The notes under the pieces were generated by a model. That model did no database searches and was not told the DNA's origin. It saw only the letters and a list, made by a program, of their open reading frames with translations. The translations under genes and the position numbers were made by a program. A stretch of DNA of 64,000 nt from Anaerococcus sp. (GTDB lineage: Bacteria > Bacillota > Clostridia > Tissierellales > Peptoniphilaceae). Of the stretch, positions 63,880 through 64,000 are shown in pieces. The stretch is taken from the NCBI GenBank assembly GCA_030532385.1, contig JAUNLG010000003.1, forward strand, positions 1-64,000, given 5' to 3'. Position 1 is the first letter of the stretch; the number at the start of each line of letters is the position of its first letter.

Positions 63880-64000
63880 TTACTCCTTGTTTTTTTTGCA
63901 ATCGGAGCAAGTGCCAAAAATTCTAAGTGAATAGTAATCTAGGTCAAAGTCATATTCATCTTTTAAAGATTCTTTTACTTCTTTATTGTTTAGAAATTCA
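63880..64000 (-). CDS. Fur-family regulator, C-terminal end (partial)
   Basis: The last 39 codons of a gene entering from the right edge. It reads DFDLDYYSLRIFGTCSDCKK and stops, which is the Fur/PerR dimer-domain end with a structural zinc CxxC (TCSDCK). The DNA-binding half is outside the window, so Fur, PerR or Zur type cannot be decided. Co-transcribed with rnj (two-base gap). Confidence 0.75.
   Translation of the reverse strand, partial: EFLNNKEVKESLKDEYDFDLDYYSLRIFGTCSDCKKNKE

Noticed and set aside
1..64000. CRISPR arrays, tRNA or rRNA genes, prophage or intact insertion sequences
   Set aside because: No regularly spaced repeats, no cloverleaf-like or rRNA strings and no intact transposase or integrase were seen in any intergenic stretch.

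Overview
The window is about one-third G+C, uses classic AGGAGG-type ribosome binding sites and sigma-A promoters, and carries an anaerobe's gene set: anaerobic ribonucleotide reductase (nrdD-nrdG), pyruvate:ferredoxin oxidoreductase, a V-type ATPase and a SCIFF peptide with its radical-SAM maturase. An IspH-S1 fusion, HPr kinase, ScpA/ScpB, RNase J and a CtsR-type operator add to this. Together they point to a low-GC anaerobic Firmicute. A Peptoniphilaceae-like coccus (Anaerococcus/Peptoniphilus group) is my inference, not a proven placement. No rRNA, tRNA, CRISPR or intact insertion sequence was seen.

Layout. 1-3.8 kb (minus): rlmD and a DinG/XPD-type helicase. 3.9-5.4 kb (plus): nitroreductase, then a THF riboswitch driving the folate ECF subunit folT. 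5.4-6.2 kb: wreck of a group II intron on the minus strand, butting against the folT stop. 6.2-7.6 kb: AGCS amino-acid/cation symporter. 7.6-8.25 kb: gene-poor DNA with an unrecognised decayed reading frame. 8.3-12.4 kb (minus): nrdD-nrdG-lemA-TPM with two NrdR boxes. 12.5-17.7 kb (minus): dnaJ-like-clpB under a CtsR operator, apt, LCP ligase. 17.7-20.8 kb (plus): PLP decarboxylase, SCIFF precursor and maturase. 20.8-29.1 kb (minus): nine-gene V-ATPase operon. 29.2-43.2 kb (minus): a tightly packed 17-gene run from efp to miaB. 43.4-44.6 kb (plus): tmcAL. 44.6-50.0 kb (minus): yloU-fakA-recG-rsmD-coaD plus a coiled-coil gene. 50.2-53.7 kb: PFOR. 54.0-58.7 kb (minus): pepP-uvrC-hprK. 58.8-60.3 kb (plus): pepT and a small disordered protein. 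60.3-64 kb (minus): a Fur-family end, rnj, trmR, U32 peptidase.

How it fits together. Most of the window is core housekeeping in long overlapping operons. The regulated units stand out because their cis elements can be read: folate uptake (THF riboswitch), dNTP supply (NrdR boxes around the nrdD promoter) and protein disaggregation (CtsR operator before dnaJ-clpB). The SCIFF peptide has its own near-consensus promoter and is separated from its maturase by a strong terminator, so precursor should exceed enzyme.

Most unusual point: the V-ATPase subunit I is encoded as two in-frame pieces split by a single TAA inside the cytoplasmic domain. The N-terminal piece ends in an extra helical segment of about 95 residues that looks like the peripheral-stalk subunit G/H, which otherwise has no gene in the operon. 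The same operon encodes a subunit F shortened at its C-terminus.
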